NCBI GenBank assembly: GCA_012727685.1
Contig: JAAYGO010000043.1
Location: 1-30,836, forward strand
DNA: 30,836 nt
Reading direction: 5' to 3'
Source of the DNA: Bacillota bacterium
Lineage (GTDB): Bacteria > Bacillota > Dethiobacteria > DTU022
The translations under genes and the position numbers were made by a program. The notes beneath the pieces were generated by a model. That model was not told the origin of the DNA and ran no database searches. It worked only from the letters and a program-made list of their open reading frames with translations. Shown one piece after another: positions 28,864 through 30,836 of the stretch. Numbering within the stretch: the first letter of the stretch is position 1; every line of letters starts with the position of its first letter.

Positions 28864-30309
28864 TTGTCTGGTGTAAGGGTTAGATTTGCGCCAAGCCCAA
28901 CCGGTGAGCTGCATATTGGCGGGGCACGAACCGCTTTGTTTAATTATCTTTTTGCGCGTGCTTCCGGGGGCACCTTTATCTTGCGCATTGACGATACCGA
29001 TCTGGAGCGTTCCCGGCCGGAGTTTACTACCGCCCTGATGGAGGCCTTGCACTGGCTGGGCCTGGAATGGGATGAAGGCCCGTTTTTCCAGGCCCAAAAC
29101 CTGGACGAATATAATCGTGAAGCGGCACGCTTGCTTGAAGAAAAGAAGGCCTACCACTGCTACTGCACCCCCGAAGAACTGGCGGCAGGGCGGGAGGAGG
29201 CCCGCAAGCAGGGGAAACCGTATCGTTACCCGGGCACCTGCCGCAATCTCTCCCAGGAAGAGGAGCGTGCTTTCCTGGCGGAAGGACGATCGCCGGTCAT
29301 CCGGCTGATCACCCCTGATGAGGGAGAGACCGCGGTTGACGACATGATCAGGGGATGGGTTGTCTTTGACAACAGCACCCTTGACGACTTTATTATTGTT
29401 AAATCTAACGGTTTGCCTACCTATAATTTCGCCAGCGTGGTCGACGATGCGCGGATGCGCATTACCCACGTGATCCGGGCGGAGGAACATCTCTCCAACA
29501 CGCCGCGCCAGATTATCTGCGCGCGGGCGCTCGGGTACGAGCTGCCGCTTTATGCCCATGTGCCGATGATTCTGGCCCCGGACCGCAGCAAACTCAGCAA
29601 AAGGCACGGCGCCACCTCTGTCGAGGAGTTCCGGGCCAAGGGCTACCTGCCGGAAGCGCTGCTCAACTACCTGGCGCTGCTGGGCTGGTCTCCTGGCGAG
29701 GAGGAGATCCTCGATCTAGCGGCCATGATCGAGCGTTTCAGCCTGGAGCGGGTCCATAAGACCGCCGCCATCTATGACGTGGCCAAGCTGACCTGGTTAA
29801 ACGGCCACTACCTTTGGGAAGCGGATCCGGTCCGGTTGACGCAGTTGGCCTTGCCCTTTTTCCAGGCAGAAGGCCTAATAGCGGAAAATCCTGGTGAAGA
29901 GGATCTTCAATACCTGCAGAAAGTGATCGAAACGGTGCGCAGCCGGGTTAAAACTTTAGGGGAACTGGCCGAAGCCTCAACCTATTTTTACCGGGACCAG
30001 TTTGAATACGATTCCAAGGGCGTGCAGAAGCATTTCAACAAAGAAGGAACCGCGGAACTGTTGCGCAAGGCGGCGGAAACCCTGGAAAAGCTGCCGGTTT
30101 TTGACCTGGAAAGCACTGAAACAGCCTACCGCGATCTGGCCGCTTCTCTCGGGGTTTCCAGCGGAAGGCTGATCCATCCCACCCGCCTGGCCCTTTCCGG
30201 AAGAACCATGGGGCCGGGGCTATTTGAATTGATGGTTGTACTGGGACGAGAGCAGGCGGTAAAGCGATTGCTCGCCGCGGCCGCTTACATCGAAACGACC
30301 CTGAATTGA
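28864..30309 (+). CDS. gltX: Glutamyl-tRNA synthetase
   Basis: The 481-residue class I aminoacyl-tRNA synthetase attaches glutamate to tRNA-Glu. Near the N-terminus 'RFAPSPTGELHIGGARTALFNYLFAR' contains the HIGH-type motif, and KLSKR at 243-247 is the KMSKS-type motif. 'LYAHVPMILAPDRSKLSKRHGA' and 'YLPEALLNYLALLGWSPGEEEI' are typical of GluRS rather than GlnRS. The alpha-helical anticodon-binding domain fills about 320-481. TTG 28864 has AAGGAG at 28848-28853. Most Bacillota lack GlnRS and use a non-discriminating GluRS with GatCAB to make Gln-tRNA. If that holds here, this enzyme also charges the tRNA-Gln encoded just downstream. Confidence 0.97.
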   Translation: MSGVRVRFAPSPTGELHIGGARTALFNYLFARASGGTFILRIDDTDLERSRPEFTTALMEALHWLGLEWDEGPFFQAQNLDEYNREAARLLEEKKAYHCYCTPEELAAGREEARKQGKPYRYPGTCRNLSQEEERAFLAEGRSPVIRLITPDEGETAVDDMIRGWVVFDNSTLDDFIIVKSNGLPTYNFASVVDDARMRITHVIRAEEHLSNTPRQIICARALGYELPLYAHVPMILAPDRSKLSKRHGATSVEEFRAKGYLPEALLNYLALLGWSPGEEEILDLAAMIERFSLERVHKTAAIYDVAKLTWLNGHYLWEADPVRLTQLALPFFQAEGLIAENPGEEDLQYLQKVIETVRSRVKTLGELAEASTYFYRDQFEYDSKGVQKHFNKEGTAELLRKAAETLEKLPVFDLESTETAYRDLAASLGVSSGRLIHPTRLALSGRTMGPGLFELMVVLGREQAVKRLLAAAAYIETTLN

Positions 30310-30358
30310 TATGAAGTTCTACGATCACTAATCGCTTACAGCAGTGATGCCGTATTAA

Positions 30359-30394
30359 AGCCAGGTGACAGAGCAGCATCCCTGTGACTTGGCT
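30359..30394. repeat. Imperfect hairpin downstream of gltX
   Basis: AGCCAGGTGACAG (30359-30371) pairs with CTGTGACTTGGCT (30382-30394) with one G-G mismatch and one G-U pair. There is no T-run, so it is not a good terminator by itself. Confidence 0.45.
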
Positions 30395-30491
30395 AAATGT
30401 TTGCAACCTTAAGCTGAGTTAAACGACCAATGACTTGAAAATGGCTGCACAATGGCTATAAAAAAGACTACAGAATGTTTATAAAAATAGC

Positions 30492-30526
30492 AAAAACCCC
30501 GGAACCATTGATTTTCCGGGGTTTTT
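30492..30526. terminator. Bidirectional intrinsic terminator between gltX and tRNA-Gln
   Basis: AAAAACCCCGGAA (30492-30504) is the perfect complement of TTCCGGGGTTTTT (30514-30526) with a 9-nt loop. It carries T-runs on both strands, so it can stop gltX (plus) and the tRNA transcript (minus), whose 3' end is only 4 bases away. Confidence 0.9.
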
Positions 30527-30529
30527 ACC

Positions 30530-30603
30530 TGGCTGCGGGACTAGGGCTCGAACCTAGGCTTTGTGATCCAGAGTCACACGTGCTGCCGCTACACCATCCC
30601 GCA
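30530..30603 (-). tRNA. tRNA-Gln (anticodon CTG)
   Basis: The minus strand reads a complete 74-nt cloverleaf: acceptor TGCGGGA/TCCCGCA, a D arm with TAGCGGCAGCA, the anticodon stem TGTGA/TCACA with loop CTCTGGA (anticodon CTG, decoding CAG), a T arm CCTAGGTTCGAGCCCTAG-like with TTCGAGC, discriminator G and an encoded CCA end. The loop and identity elements fit glutamine. Its promoter lies 12 bases upstream and the bidirectional terminator just downstream, so it is a single-gene unit. Confidence 0.95.
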
Positions 30604-30615
30604 TTAACGAAAACC

Positions 30616-30644
30616 ATTCTACCATAAAAGGGTGTATCGATCAA
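30616..30644 (-). promoter_or_regulatory. SigA promoter of tRNA-Gln
   Basis: On the minus strand TTGATC (30644-30639), a 17-base spacer and TAGAAT (30621-30616) lie 12 bases before the tRNA 5' end. Confidence 0.75.
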
Positions 30645-30751
30645 GGTGAAACTTGCTTGAGCCATTTGCGTTGTAATGAAATTCCTTAAAAAAATAGTGT
30701 GTTCCCCACCCCCTATTGTAAAAGGCAAGCAGATATGGAGGGGTTTCAAAC

Positions 30752-30836
30752 ATTAGACTGGCTCGATTTAACAAAATAACCAAAAACTTAATTTTTAGAG
30801 ACACCACTCCCATCACTGGTAGTATTAATGCAACCC
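30752..30836 (+). CDS. Possible gene start running off the right edge (ATT start?)
   Basis: A strong GGAGGGG (30737-30743) is followed 8 bases later by ATT, and the frame stays open for 28 codons to the window end (reading I/M RLARFNKITKNLIFRDTTP...). There is no ATG, GTG or TTG in this frame nearby. I do not recognise the peptide. The ribosome site and codon pattern are the only support. Confidence 0.25.
   Translation, partial: MRLARFNKITKNLIFRDTTPITGSINAT

Noticed and set aside
28792..29607. 271-residue open frame on the minus strand opposite gltX
   Set aside because: It lies wholly antisense to a well-supported gltX, has no recognisable motif and its composition mirrors the plus-strand codons.

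Overview
The window reads as a chromosomal segment of an endospore-forming, probably anaerobic member of the Bacillota (class Clostridia or a close relative). Evidence for this: the tepA-ylzJ-spoIIIE/ftsK-rodZ-rimO-cinA-recA-recX-rny-ymdB-spoVS backbone typical of spore formers; strong AAGGAGG-type ribosome binding sites with frequent TTG and GTG starts; a Na+-translocating decarboxylase module; and a DUF1657-like protein. Base composition looks moderately GC-rich by eye (mid-50s percent). All convincing protein genes lie on the plus strand; one tRNA gene is on the minus strand. I see no insertion sequences, prophage genes or CRISPR arrays.

Layout. Positions 1-504 hold the 3' end of a putative glycoside-hydrolase-like protein. 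A DUF401 membrane protein (612-1721) and a class A penicillin-binding protein (1768-3942) follow. Next come TepA (ClpP-like), YlzJ-like, a Na+/phosphate-symporter-like protein and undecaprenyl-diphosphatase UppP (4031-7230). A promoter then precedes ftsK/spoIIIE, rodZ and rimO (7290-11815). A second promoter drives a small membrane-anchored protein translationally coupled to a short FtsH-like protease (11981-14004). These are followed by cinA, a membrane metallophosphoesterase that appears to start at CTG, thpR, recA and recX (14101-19139).

A strong promoter, a roughly 200-nt structured RNA region and an intrinsic terminator lie between recX and rny (19148-19380). After rny (RNase Y) come a terminator, an unrecognised 171-aa protein, ymdB (apparently starting at ATT) and spoVS with a SigH-like promoter (to 22788). 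A metabolic stretch follows: membrane dipeptidase, PHP-domain phosphoesterase, and gamma-like, biotin-carrier and beta subunits of a Na+-pumping decarboxylase without an adjacent carboxyltransferase (22868-26749). A palindromic region and terminator lead to a VanW protein, a DUF1657-like small protein, glutamyl-tRNA synthetase, a bidirectional terminator and tRNA-Gln(CTG) on the minus strand.

Working together: much of the window serves the cell envelope and sporulation (PBP, UppP, RodZ, FtsK/SpoIIIE, VanW, SpoVS), DNA repair (RecA, RecX, CinA) and RNA metabolism (RimO, RNase Y, YmdB, ThpR, GltX). The most interesting items are the recX-rny structured RNA, the FtsH-like protease that lacks its extracytoplasmic domain but is coupled to a membrane-anchored partner, and two genes whose best starts are non-canonical codons.
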